Positions 1 through 5,528 of a DNA stretch of 5,528 nt are shown one piece after another. The translations under genes were made by a program, and so were the position numbers. The stretch is from Limnohabitans sp. (GTDB taxonomy: Bacteria > Pseudomonadota > Gammaproteobacteria > Burkholderiales > Burkholderiaceae_C). The stretch covers positions 1-5,528 of the forward strand of contig JAHECM010000145.1 of assembly GCA_024641725.1 (NCBI GenBank). Reading direction: 5' to 3'. The first letter of the stretch is position 1; every line of letters starts with the position of its first letter. The notes beneath the pieces were generated by a model. It was not told the DNA's origin and did no database searches. It worked only from the letters and a program-made list of their open reading frames with translations.

Positions 1-35
1 CGTTGCAGATCGCGCACGTGCAAGGCGGCGCTCAT
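1..35 (-). CDS. Start of a probable ABC transporter ATP-binding subunit (LivG/LivF type), partial
   Basis: Only the first 11 codons are inside the window; they read MSAALHVRDLQ and the gene continues past the left edge. The ATG (33-35) overlaps the TGA stop of the fused permease (32-34) as ATGA, which indicates translational coupling. A Shine-Dalgarno-like AGGG lies 7 bases upstream of the ATG, inside the permease coding end. The short hydrophobic-charged opening ending in V-R-D-L is typical of the first beta strand of ABC ATPases, ahead of the Walker A loop. In Liv-type operons the permeases are normally followed by the ATPases LivG and LivF. The assignment rests mainly on position, because no Walker or signature motif is visible, so LivG and LivF cannot be told apart here. 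Confidence 0.6.
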   Translation of the reverse strand, partial: MSAALHVRDLQ

Positions 36-1939
36 CGCGGCACCCTGTCTGCGGCATCTGTGGCCCCGTCCGCAGGCGTTTGACGGCGGGCCTGGCCCGT
101 GCGGCCCGCCCAACTCAGCAAGCCGCCCACCAAACCGCTCGGGGCCAGCACCATGACCAGCATGATGACCACGCCCAGCAAGCCGCGCCAATACGCCAGC
201 CCACGCCCCAATTCGGCCCCGCCCCAGACCAGCAAAGCGCTGCCAGCCAGCGCCCCCCAGAGCTGGTGCACGCCGCCGAGCAAGATCACCAGCAGCGCGT
301 CCACCGACGTGGCCACCGAGGCCACAGAAGGGAACACTGCGCCTTTGACCGCAGCCCACAAGCCGCCCGCCAAACCGGCCAGCACCGCGCTGCCCACAAA
401 CACCTGGTAGCGCAGCCGCGCCACCGGCAAACCACTGGCCGCTGCCCGCAAAGGCGCGTCGCGCAAGGCTTGCAAAGCCGCGCCCCGGCTTGAGCGACTG
501 GCCCGCGCCAGCGCTGCCACCGAGGCCAGCACCAGCGTGCACAGCAGCAGCCCAAACACCCAGCGGGTGTCGGGGTCCAGCAAGCGCAGACCGATCAAGC
601 CGTTGTCCCCCCCGGTCAGAGCCACCCATTGCGTGGCCCCAGCCCAGACCATTTGCGCCAGCGCCAGCGACAGCATGGCCATGTACACCCCGCTCAAACG
701 CACCACCAACAAGCCAAACACCGCAGCCGCCACCAGCGCCAGCGCCATGCCTGCCAGCAAAGACAAGGCCAAACCAGCGCCGCCCAGCAGGTGCGACAAG
801 GCCGCGCCGTAAGCGCCCAGCCCAAAAAACGCCGCATGCCCAAAGCTGACCAAGCCGCCCAGCGCCATCATCCACTGCAAGCTGAGCCCAAACAGGGCCA
901 TGACCAGCACGTCTTCGGCCAGGCTTTGGGCATAGTCGCCCTGCCCCAGCGCCCAGACGGCCAGCGCCAGCACCGCCAGCCAAATCAAGCCCCCCGCGCG
1001 GCCCGAGGGGGCCAGCGAAAACACCGGCACGCTCTCGCGCTGCGGTGCCTGCACGGGGGCCCCCGCCAAGCCCTGCGGGCGCAGCACCAGCACCACCGCC
1101 ATGGTCAAAAACACCAGCACCAGCGTGGCTTGGGGCACAAAACTCACGCCCAGCGCATGGATCACGCCGATCAGCAGCGCAGCCGCAAACGCGCCGCCCA
1201 CACTGCCCAGCCCGCCGGTCACTACCACCACAAAGGTTTCGACGACCACGCTCACGTCCATCTGCAAATGCGCGGGCTCTCGCGGCAGCTGCAGCGCCCC
1301 GGCCAGCCCCGCCAGACCGCAGCCCAGCATGACCACGCCCAGCATGAGCGGGGCGGGGCTCACGCCCAGGGCGTCCAGCATGTCGCGGTCTTGAGTGGCG
1401 GCTTTGACGCGCTGGCCCCACAAGGTGCGCGTCAACAGCAGGTGCAGTCCCAGCCAGACCAACGGGCCCAGCGCCAGCGTAAAGAGCTGCCAAGTGGGGA
1501 AATACGCCTCGCCCAACTGGACCGCCCCCTTGAGGCCCGCAAAGCGCGGTGCGAACACCTCGTTCGGGCCAAAAAACCCGCGCATCGCGTCGTGCAAGGC
1601 CAAGCTCAGGCCAAACGTGGCCACCAACTGGTACAGCTCAGGGGCTTGGCGCATGCGTTTGAGCAGCAGCAACTCGGCCATCGCTCCCCCAAGGGCCGCG
1701 ACCAGCGCACCCAGCAGCATGGTCAGGGCATAAGACCAGGCTGTGTCGGCCAGCGCGGGCCACCAGTCGGTCAAGGCATGCGCAGCCCACAGCGCACCCA
1801 GCATGAAAAAGCTGCCGTGCGCAAAATTGACGATGCGGGTGACGCCAAAGATCAGCGTCAACCCCGAGGCCATCAAAAACAAGGTGGTGGCGTGGCTCAG
1901 CCCGTTGAGCAGTTGCAGCGCCAGGCTGTCCAGACCCAA
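32..1939 (-). CDS. Fused LivH-LivM type branched-chain amino acid ABC transporter permease
   Basis: This is an inner-membrane permease of the branched-chain amino acid (HAAT) ABC importer family, with both permease subunits in one 635-residue chain. Residues 1 to about 292 are a complete LivH-type unit. They carry the family's R-x-x-N-F-A-H-G element near 35-42, a cytoplasmic ATPase-contact loop near 172-193 (WGQRVKA...DALG) and the ending VLRPQGL near 286-291. A polar linker of about 25 residues follows (roughly 292-316). Residues about 317-612 are a LivM-type unit with LVSFGHAAFFGLGAY (363-377), a second ATPase-contact loop near 482-504 and the ending LAPSGLVGG. Each half appears to have about eight hydrophobic segments. 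The polar C-terminal tail (about 613-635) is probably cytoplasmic. The start is TTG, preceded by AGGGGG and lying 12 bases after the nitroreductase stop. LivH and LivM are usually separate proteins of about 300 residues each. The substrate is unproven: related systems carry amino acids, urea, amides or aromatic acids, and no binding protein is in the window. Confidence 0.93.
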   Translation of the reverse strand: MGLDSLALQLLNGLSHATTLFLMASGLTLIFGVTRIVNFAHGSFFMLGALWAAHALTDWWPALADTAWSYALTMLLGALVAALGGAMAELLLLKRMRQAPELYQLVATFGLSLALHDAMRGFFGPNEVFAPRFAGLKGAVQLGEAYFPTWQLFTLALGPLVWLGLHLLLTRTLWGQRVKAATQDRDMLDALGVSPAPLMLGVVMLGCGLAGLAGALQLPREPAHLQMDVSVVVETFVVVVTGGLGSVGGAFAAALLIGVIHALGVSFVPQATLVLVFLTMAVVLVLRPQGLAGAPVQAPQRESVPVFSLAPSGRAGGLIWLAVLALAVWALGQGDYAQSLAEDVLVMALFGLSLQWMMALGGLVSFGHAAFFGLGAYGAALSHLLGGAGLALSLLAGMALALVAAAVFGLLVVRLSGVYMAMLSLALAQMVWAGATQWVALTGGDNGLIGLRLLDPDTRWVFGLLLCTLVLASVAALARASRSSRGAALQALRDAPLRAAASGLPVARLRYQVFVGSAVLAGLAGGLWAAVKGAVFPSVASVATSVDALLVILLGGVHQLWGALAGSALLVWGGAELGRGLAYWRGLLGVVIMLVMVLAPSGLVGGLLSWAGRTGQARRQTPADGATDAADRVPR

Positions 1940-1943
1940 AACG

Positions 1944-1949
1944 CCCCCT
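1944..1949 (-). promoter_or_regulatory. Shine-Dalgarno sequence that fixes the TTG start of the fused permease
   Basis: On the minus strand AGGGGG is followed by CGTT and then TTG (1937-1939). The site lies in the 12-base gap after the nitroreductase TGA (1952-1954). No ATG or GTG in this frame lies ahead of the first LivH membrane segment; the next ATG codes for a methionine inside it, near residue 23. The strong purine run with 4-base spacing therefore supports TTG as the true start. Confidence 0.6.
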
Positions 1950-1951
1950 GT

Positions 1952-2689
1952 TCAGTCCACCCAGCGGGTGAAGTCGGCCGCGCTCACGCGGGTGGTTTGG
2001 TAGCTGTTGACCAGGGCCGACTCGTCGGCATAGCCCAGGGCCATGCCGCAGACCAGCATTTCGTTGTCGCCTGCCCCCACCAAGGGCAAGATGATTTTGG
2101 CGAAGTTGTTCCACGCCGCTTGCGGGCAGGTGTGCAGGCCCCGCGAGCGGGCCGCCACCATCAGGGTTTGCAAAAACATGCCGTAGTCCAGCAAGCTGCC
2201 CCGGCCCATGACTTTGTCGATGGTGAACATCAGAGCCACGGGGGCGTCAAACAACTGGAAGTTGCGCTGGTGTTGGGCGTGCATGCGGGCTTTGTCGCCC
2301 TTGCCAATGCCCAGCACGTTGTACAGGCCAAAGCCGCATTCGCGGCGGCGGTCAATGAAGGGGCTGACCCATTTTTCGGGGTAGTAGTCGTAGGCCTCGC
2401 CGTACTCGCTGGCCAGCGCCGGGTTAGCGGCCATGGCGTCGTGGGCGGCGCAGGCTTGGGCCACCAGTTGGTCGCGCTTGGCGCCTTGCAGCACGTACAC
2501 GTTCCAAGGCTGGGTGTTGGTGCCGCTGGGCGCGCGGCCAGCCAGCGCCAGCACGTCTTCGAGCACCGAGCGCTCCACCGGCTTGGGCAAGAAGGCGCGG
2601 GCCGAGAAGCGGCTGCCAATGGCCACGTCCACGCTGGCGGGGTCGTTCACCACAGCGGCGACTTGGTTGGCAATGGGGGCGATGCTCAT
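1952..2689 (-). CDS. Nitroreductase-family FMN-dependent oxidoreductase
   Basis: This is a 245-residue protein of the nitroreductase superfamily: soluble, usually dimeric FMN enzymes that use NAD(P)H to reduce nitroaromatics, quinones or, in some members, other electron-poor substrates. The FMN-binding opening SRFSARAF (26-33) is present, as are APSGTNTQPW (53-62), the central FDAPVALMFTID (147-158), the helix DYGMFLQTLMVAAR (168-181) followed by GLHTCPQ (184-190), and the C-terminal GMALGYAD (215-222) with a late NSYQTTR (228-234) that usually contacts the FMN phosphate. The length fits the larger, PnbA-like members better than the roughly 217-residue NfsB type, but this subgrouping is tentative. 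The ATG at 2687-2689 overlaps the thioesterase stop as ATGA. A 34-residue in-frame extension upstream was rejected because it covers thioesterase coding sequence and precedes the conserved domain. The physiological substrate cannot be read from the sequence. Confidence 0.9.
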   Translation of the reverse strand: MSIAPIANQVAAVVNDPASVDVAIGSRFSARAFLPKPVERSVLEDVLALAGRAPSGTNTQPWNVYVLQGAKRDQLVAQACAAHDAMAANPALASEYGEAYDYYPEKWVSPFIDRRRECGFGLYNVLGIGKGDKARMHAQHQRNFQLFDAPVALMFTIDKVMGRGSLLDYGMFLQTLMVAARSRGLHTCPQAAWNNFAKIILPLVGAGDNEMLVCGMALGYADESALVNSYQTTRVSAADFTRWVD

Positions 2690-3126
2690 GTCAATGTTTC
2701 CAGGTAGGTTTTGAGTGCGGTGGGCAGGGGCACGGGGCGGCGGGTCTCGCGGTCCACATACACATGCACAAAATGGCCTTTGGCGGCGCACACAGGCTCG
2801 CCTTGGGCAAACAGGCCGACCTCATAGCGCACGCTGGAGCTGCCCAGCTTGGCCACGCGGATGCCCGCGTCGATGGTTTGCGGAAAGGCCAGCGGCGCAA
2901 AGTAGTTGCACTGCGTCTCGATCACCAGACCGATGGTGGTGCCGCCATGGATGTCGAGCACGCCTTTTTCGATCAAGGTGGCGTTCACCGCCGTGTCAAA
3001 CCAGCTGTAATAGACGACGTTGTTGACGTGGCCGTAAACGTCGTTGTCCATCCAGCGGGTGGTGATGGCGCGAAAGGCTTTGTAGGCGTCGCGGCCTTCG
3101 GGCTGGGGTTTGGCGGGGGCGTTCAT
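2686..3126 (-). CDS. Acyl-CoA thioesterase, 4HBT-like hotdog fold
   Basis: This is a 146-residue single-domain hotdog protein of the 4-hydroxybenzoyl-CoA thioesterase/YbgC/FadM-like group, which hydrolyses acyl- or aroyl-CoA thioesters in the cytoplasm. The motif RWMDNDVYGHVNNVVYYSWFD (24-44) matches the family active-site segment. Asp29, three residues before Gly32, aligns with the catalytic aspartate of the Pseudomonas 4HBT type, and it is followed by the helix that packs in the hotdog. The remainder has the expected strands: ETQCNYFAPLAFPQTI (70-85), SSSVRYEVGLF (97-107) and AAKGHFVHVYVD (114-125). The length of about 145 residues is normal. The ATG at 3124-3126 overlaps the deacetylase TGA as ATGA, and its own stop overlaps the nitroreductase ATG. 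A longer in-frame start at 3234 was rejected because it runs through the upstream gene. The upstream ribosome-binding sequence is weak, so translation probably relies on re-initiation. The acyl substrate is unknown. Confidence 0.92.
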   Translation of the reverse strand: MNAPAKPQPEGRDAYKAFRAITTRWMDNDVYGHVNNVVYYSWFDTAVNATLIEKGVLDIHGGTTIGLVIETQCNYFAPLAFPQTIDAGIRVAKLGSSSVRYEVGLFAQGEPVCAAKGHFVHVYVDRETRRPVPLPTALKTYLETLT

Positions 3127-4052
3127 GGCGCTCGATTGTGCCAGCGTTGCCAGTAGCTTTGAGCCACGCGCCAGGTGTTCATTTGCACGGCCACGGTGGT
3201 CTCGATGTCGTGGCCATACCCCCCGCCCATGCACAGCGCCAACGGCAAGCGGCGCTGCCAGGCCCAGTCCATGACCACGCGGTCGCGCTCTTGCAGGCCG
3301 TCGGCGCTGAGCTTGAGGCGCCCCAAGCGGTCGCCCTCGTGCGGGTCGGCCCCGGCCAGATAAATGACCAAATGCGGCTCAAAGCGGTCGGACAAGGTTT
3401 GCAGGGCTTGGTGCAAGGCTTGCATGTAGGGTGCGTCGGTGCAGCCGTCGGGCAGGCCCACGTCCAGGTCACTCGCCTCTTTGCGAAACGGGAAGTTCTT
3501 TTCGCCGTGCAGCGACAGGGTGAACACGCTCGGGTCGTTGGCAAAAATGTGCGCCGTGCCATTGCCTTGGTGCACGTCCAGGTCGATCACAGCCACTTGG
3601 AAGGCTTGTTTGCGCAAGCGCCAGGCCTCGGCCTGCATGAGTCGGGCCGAGACGGCGATGTCGTTGAACACGCAAAAGCCGCCGCCCTTGTCGGCGTAGG
3701 CGTGGTGGGTGCCACCGGCCAAATTGCCCGCCACGCCCTCGCGCAGGGCCACCCGGGCGGCGGCCACACTGGCCCCCACCGAACGGCGCGCCCGCTCGGC
3801 CATGGCCGGGCTCCACGGAAAACCGATCTCGCGCTGCGCCGCCGCGCCAAGCGTGCCGCTGTGCACGCCCGCGATGTAGGCCGGGGTGTGGGCCAGCGCC
3901 AGCTCGCCATCACTGGCCGCGGGCGCTTCTTGGAACACAATGCCCACCACCTCGGCCTGCAAACGGTCACGCAAGCGGCTGTACTTGCGCATTGGAAAAC
4001 GGTGGCCCTCGGGCAGGGGCAAGACAAAGTGGTCGGCGTAATAAGCGTGCAT
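3123..4052 (-). CDS. Histone deacetylase-family zinc amidohydrolase
   Basis: This 309-residue protein belongs to the arginase/deacetylase superfamily. The family hydrolyses acetyl-amide bonds on protein lysines, polyamines or small molecules. All catalytic elements are present: the His pair H116-H117 in GGTHHAYADKGGGFCVFND (113-131); the metal site IDLDVHQGNGT (156-166), with D159 and H161 as zinc ligands and D157 in the charge relay; the third zinc ligand D236 in AGADPHEGD (233-241); and the transition-state tyrosine Y279 in MGGGYG (275-280). It should therefore be active. The DKGGGFC stretch recalls class IV (HDAC11-like) members, but that subclass call is tentative. It is the first gene of the leftward operon. 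The ATG at 4050-4052 is the first in-frame start before the conserved N-terminus. No clear Shine-Dalgarno is visible, and the TGA overlaps the thioesterase ATG. In bacteria without histones the target is probably a small acetylated amine or a protein lysine; the sequence does not say which. Confidence 0.93.
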   Translation of the reverse strand: MHAYYADHFVLPLPEGHRFPMRKYSRLRDRLQAEVVGIVFQEAPAASDGELALAHTPAYIAGVHSGTLGAAAQREIGFPWSPAMAERARRSVGASVAAARVALREGVAGNLAGGTHHAYADKGGGFCVFNDIAVSARLMQAEAWRLRKQAFQVAVIDLDVHQGNGTAHIFANDPSVFTLSLHGEKNFPFRKEASDLDVGLPDGCTDAPYMQALHQALQTLSDRFEPHLVIYLAGADPHEGDRLGRLKLSADGLQERDRVVMDWAWQRRLPLALCMGGGYGHDIETTVAVQMNTWRVAQSYWQRWHNRAP

Positions 4053-4075
4053 GTCAGTGTGAAGGCAAGTGCCCG

Positions 4076-4081
4076 ATTCTA
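4076..4081 (-). promoter_or_regulatory. Possible -10 element for the leftward operon
   Basis: On the minus strand TAGAAT matches TATAAT at five of six positions. It would start transcription near 4069, about 17 bases before the deacetylase ATG. No convincing -35 lies 15-18 bases upstream, where the sequence is GC-rich. This is a weak candidate, kept because the operon needs a promoter in this 180-base gap. Confidence 0.3.
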
Positions 4082-4111
4082 GAAAAGCGCCTCTAAAACC
4101 GCCCGGAAGGC

Positions 4112-4139
4112 TTGCAAAACCGGCCCAAGACCCTAAAAT
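4112..4139 (+). promoter_or_regulatory. Sigma70-type promoter for the phasin gene
   Basis: TTGCAA (4112-4117) is the -35 (four of six matches). TAAAAT (4134-4139) is the -10 (five of six). They are separated by 16 bases. Transcription would begin near 4146, giving a leader of about 87 bases before the phasin ATG. This is the best promoter-like arrangement in the divergent intergenic region. Confidence 0.6.
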
Positions 4140-4147
4140 TCAACCCA

Positions 4148-4162
4148 TGCTGCACTGCAACA
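4148..4162. promoter_or_regulatory. Palindromic operator candidate, PhaR-like
   Basis: TGCTGCACTGCAACA is an inverted repeat with 7-base arms around a central C; six of seven arm pairs match. It also contains CTGC-N3-GCA, close to the CTGC-N3-GCAG pattern reported for the PHA-responsive repressor PhaR of Paracoccus. It lies just downstream of the predicted -10, over the expected transcription start of the phasin gene, where a bound repressor would block initiation. PhaR typically represses phasin genes until PHA granules titrate it away. The link to PhaR is inferred from the motif and the position. Confidence 0.5.
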
Positions 4163-4222
4163 AATGCTGTACCGCCCTCCCCGGGGTCCGTTTCAGCGCA
4201 GTCCTTTGAACCTAACCCTCTT

Positions 4223-4226
4223 GGAG
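4223..4226 (+). promoter_or_regulatory. Ribosome-binding site choosing the phasin start
   Basis: GGAG lies 6 bases before the ATG at 4233 and 9 bases before a second in-frame ATG at 4236, so initiation at either is possible. It argues against the in-frame ATG at 4164, which has no ribosome-binding site and sits almost on the predicted transcription start. Confidence 0.65.
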
Positions 4227-4232
4227 ATTTTC

Positions 4233-4775
4233 ATGATGACCGCTGAACAAATCGTCGCCTCGCACAAAGCCAATGTTGAAACCCTGTTTGGCCTGACCGC
4301 CAAAGCTTTCGCTGGCGTTGAAAAACTGGTGGAACTGAACCTGACCGCCGCCAAGGCCGCTCTGGACGAGTCCGCACACAACACCCAATCGGCCCTGAGC
4401 GTGAAAGACGCCCAAGAGCTGCTGGCCCTGCAAGCCAACCTGTTCCAGCCTCTGGCCGAAAAAACAGCCGCTTACAGCCGCCACCTGTACGACATCGCCA
4501 CCGGCACCGGCGGCGAGTTCACCAAGGCTTTTGAAGCCCAAACCGCTGCTGCACAAAAGCAATTCGCGGGTTTGCTGGACAACGCCAGCACCAACGCCCC
4601 CGCAGGCTCTGAGCAGGCTGTGGCCATGATGAAGGGTGCCGTGACCGCTGCCAACAGCGCTTTCGAATCCGTCCAAAAAGCCGTCAAACAAGCGACCGAC
4701 ATGGCCGAAACCAACTTCAACGCCCTGGCCCAAAACGCCAGCGTTGCGGCCAAATCGGCCAGCAAAAAGCGCTGA
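4233..4775 (+). CDS. phaP: Phasin, polyhydroxyalkanoate granule-associated protein
   Basis: This 180-residue protein of the PhaP phasin family coats intracellular PHA (polyhydroxybutyrate) granules, controlling their size and number and separating polymer from cytoplasm. It opens with the typical betaproteobacterial phasin sequence: AEQIVASHKANVETLFGLT (4-22), then AFAGVEKLVELNL (25-37). It is almost entirely alpha-helical and rich in Ala, Gln, Lys and Glu, with amphipathic heptad-like stretches at about 55-85, 95-115 and 128-168, and ends with a basic SKKR. There is no signal peptide, and the length is normal for the family. Start at 4233 (MMTAEQ) or 4236 (MTAEQ). Codons look strongly biased to C-ending forms, as expected for an abundant protein. 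It has its own promoter, a palindromic operator at the transcription start and a terminator 100 bases downstream, so it is probably monocistronic and induced when PHA accumulates. It is divergent from the amidohydrolase operon. Confidence 0.95.
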   Translation: MMTAEQIVASHKANVETLFGLTAKAFAGVEKLVELNLTAAKAALDESAHNTQSALSVKDAQELLALQANLFQPLAEKTAAYSRHLYDIATGTGGEFTKAFEAQTAAAQKQFAGLLDNASTNAPAGSEQAVAMMKGAVTAANSAFESVQKAVKQATDMAETNFNALAQNASVAAKSASKKR

Positions 4776-4777
4776 TT

Positions 4778-4810
4778 TTTGACCGGGCGCTGGCACAAGC
4801 GCCCGTCAAA
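4778..4810 (+). other. GC-rich hairpin after the phasin stop, no T-tract
   Basis: TTTGACCGGGCGCT (4778-4791) pairs with AGCGCCCGTCAAA (4798-4810), leaving a 6-base loop and one bulged C. The stem is about 13 pairs and begins two bases after the phasin stop codon. No T-run follows on either strand, so it is not a standard intrinsic terminator. It may protect the phasin mRNA 3' end or act as a pause site. Confidence 0.55.
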
Positions 4811-4874
4811 CCCTCATTGCAAGTTGTCTCCTCGGATCCTTATTGAATTTCACTCAGGAAACAGGGATCCCTTC

Positions 4875-4905
4875 AAGGGCTGATCGTCAGATCAGCCCTT
4901 TTTTT
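4875..4905 (+). terminator. Intrinsic terminator of the phasin transcript
   Basis: A perfect 11-base stem (AAGGGCTGATC at 4875-4885 with GATCAGCCCTT at 4890-4900) closes a 4-base GTCA loop. The T-run of seven (4899-4905) includes the last two stem bases. It faces the phasin gene and ends five bases before the convergent patatin gene's stop codon. Read on the minus strand the stem lacks a following T-run, so it works best for rightward transcription. Confidence 0.9.
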
Positions 4906-4910
4906 ATGGC

Positions 4911-5528
4911 TCATTGCCCCGCCTCAAACGCCGCAATGCGGGCGCGCAATTGCGGCAATTGCGCTTGCATGGCCGAGCGGCCCGCCTCGATGGAGCGCCG
5001 GCGCACCGTGAAGTCTGCGCTCTTGAAGCCCGCCAGCGGGGGCCGCACCACAAACTCGGCCTCTTTGAGCGCCAGCGTGTTGATGCTCTTGCCCATGATG
5101 GTGAAGGTCTGCATCAGAATTTGAAACGTGTCTCCCGCCGGGTTGCTCTCGGGGTCGCTGGAAATGTCCACCGCGATCACGAAGTTGGCCCCCATCTCAC
5201 GCGCTTGGTGCACCGGCACGGGTGCCACCAAACCGCCGTCCACGTATTCACGCGTGCCGATCTTGACCGGCTGAAACACCGCAGGCACCGCGCTCGATGC
5301 CCTCACCGCCGAGCCGGTATTGCCCTGGCGAAAGGTCACGGCATCGCCATTGCGCAAGTCGGTGGCCACAATGCCCAACGGAATCTTCATGCCCTCGATG
5401 GATTTGCCGCCCACCTGCGCATTCACGTAACGCGCCAGCGCCTCACCACGCAGCGCCCCCCGGTTGAGGATCGGCATCATCCAGTCGGTGATTTCGGCCT
5501 CCTCCATGGTCTCGGCCACGCGGCGCAG
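4911..5528 (-). CDS. Patatin-like phospholipase (RssA type), C-terminal part
   Basis: The last 205 codons of a patatin-family serine lipase/phospholipase are visible; the N-terminus, with the GxSxG nucleophile and oxyanion glycines, lies beyond the right edge, and the frame stays open to the edge. Visible family elements are the LGIVATDLRNG strand and turn, the RASSAVPAVFQPV segment that follows the nucleophile half, and YVDGGLVAPVPV, whose Asp (codon 5238-5240) is the second member of the Ser-Asp catalytic dyad. Next comes GANFVIAVDIS, a further core strand of the family, and then a helical tail of about 80 residues rich in Arg, Ala and Gln. A GTG at 5517-5519 is only an internal codon. Substrate and cellular location cannot be judged without the N-terminus. 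The gene converges on the phasin gene, with the terminator between them. Confidence 0.9.
   Translation of the reverse strand: MRRVAETMEEAEITDWMMPILNRGALRGEALARYVNAQVGGKSIEGMKIPLGIVATDLRNGDAVTFRQGNTGSAVRASSAVPAVFQPVKIGTREYVDGGLVAPVPVHQAREMGANFVIAVDISSDPESNPAGDTFQILMQTFTIMGKSINTLALKEAEFVVRPPLAGFKSADFTVRRRSIEAGRSAMQAQLPQLRARIAAFEAGQ

Noticed and set aside
629..2707. 692-codon open frame on the plus strand, antisense to the permease and nitroreductase genes
   Set aside because: It lies opposite two clearly identified genes. Its translation is dominated by Gln, His, Arg and Ala with no domain, which is what GC-rich codon bias produces in an antisense frame.
2690..2791. Upstream in-frame extension of the nitroreductase
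   Set aside because: The extra 34 residues come from thioesterase coding sequence and are Arg/Pro/Cys-rich. The ATGA overlap start at 2689 fits the family N-terminus.
3138..4082. 314-codon open frame on the plus strand, antisense to the deacetylase
   Set aside because: It mirrors a gene with intact catalytic motifs, shows no recognisable domain and has no credible ribosome-binding site.
4164..4232. Upstream in-frame extension of the phasin
   Set aside because: The ATG at 4164 has no Shine-Dalgarno and lies only about 18 bases after the predicted transcription start, next to the palindrome. The added 23 residues do not resemble the phasin family N-terminus.
4212..4796. 194-codon minus-strand frame opposite the phasin gene
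   Set aside because: It is a Gly/Val-rich shadow of the phasin coding sequence, and it would run through the phasin leader and hairpin with no supporting signals.
4834..4870. Paired GGATCC sites suggesting a cloning scar or insertion boundary
   Set aside because: BamHI-type hexamers are self-palindromic and common by chance. The flanking sequence shows no vector sequence, target duplication or change in composition.

Overview
The window is GC-rich, densely packed bacterial chromosome. The phasin sequence, the gene packing and the overall protein character point to a betaproteobacterium of the order Burkholderiales, most likely a Comamonadaceae-type organism that stores polyhydroxyalkanoate (PHA). 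That placement is inferred from family resemblance, not from a database search.

Positions 1-4052 hold a tightly coupled operon read leftwards on the minus strand. In transcription order it contains a histone-deacetylase-family zinc amidohydrolase (3123-4052), a small hotdog-fold acyl-CoA thioesterase (2686-3126), a nitroreductase-family flavoprotein (1952-2689), a 635-residue fusion of the two LivH- and LivM-type ABC permeases (32-1939), and the first 11 codons of what is probably the ABC ATP-binding subunit (1-35). Three of the four junctions are 4-base ATGA start/stop overlaps. The fourth is a 12-base gap with a Shine-Dalgarno sequence before a TTG start. The genes are therefore probably co-transcribed and translationally coupled. 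Their joint job is unknown. One reading is uptake of an amino-acid-like or acyl/amide compound by the ABC importer, followed by deacylation, thioester hydrolysis and flavin-dependent reduction.

Positions 4053-4232 are a divergent intergenic region. A good sigma70-type promoter (4112-4139) faces right toward a phasin gene (4233-4775). A 15-base near-perfect palindrome (4148-4162) lies at the predicted transcription start, which suits an operator for a PHA-responsive repressor such as PhaR. A weaker -10-like element (4076-4081) may serve the leftward operon.

Positions 4776-4910 hold a GC-rich hairpin without a T-tract and then a textbook intrinsic terminator (4875-4905). From 4911 to the right edge runs the C-terminal part of a patatin-like phospholipase on the minus strand, convergent with the phasin gene. 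There is no gene-free stretch longer than 300 bases, and I saw no rRNA, tRNA, CRISPR array or insertion sequence. Most of the window is ordinary. The most notable points are the mixed-function coupled operon, the LivH-LivM fusion and the palindromic operator at the phasin promoter.
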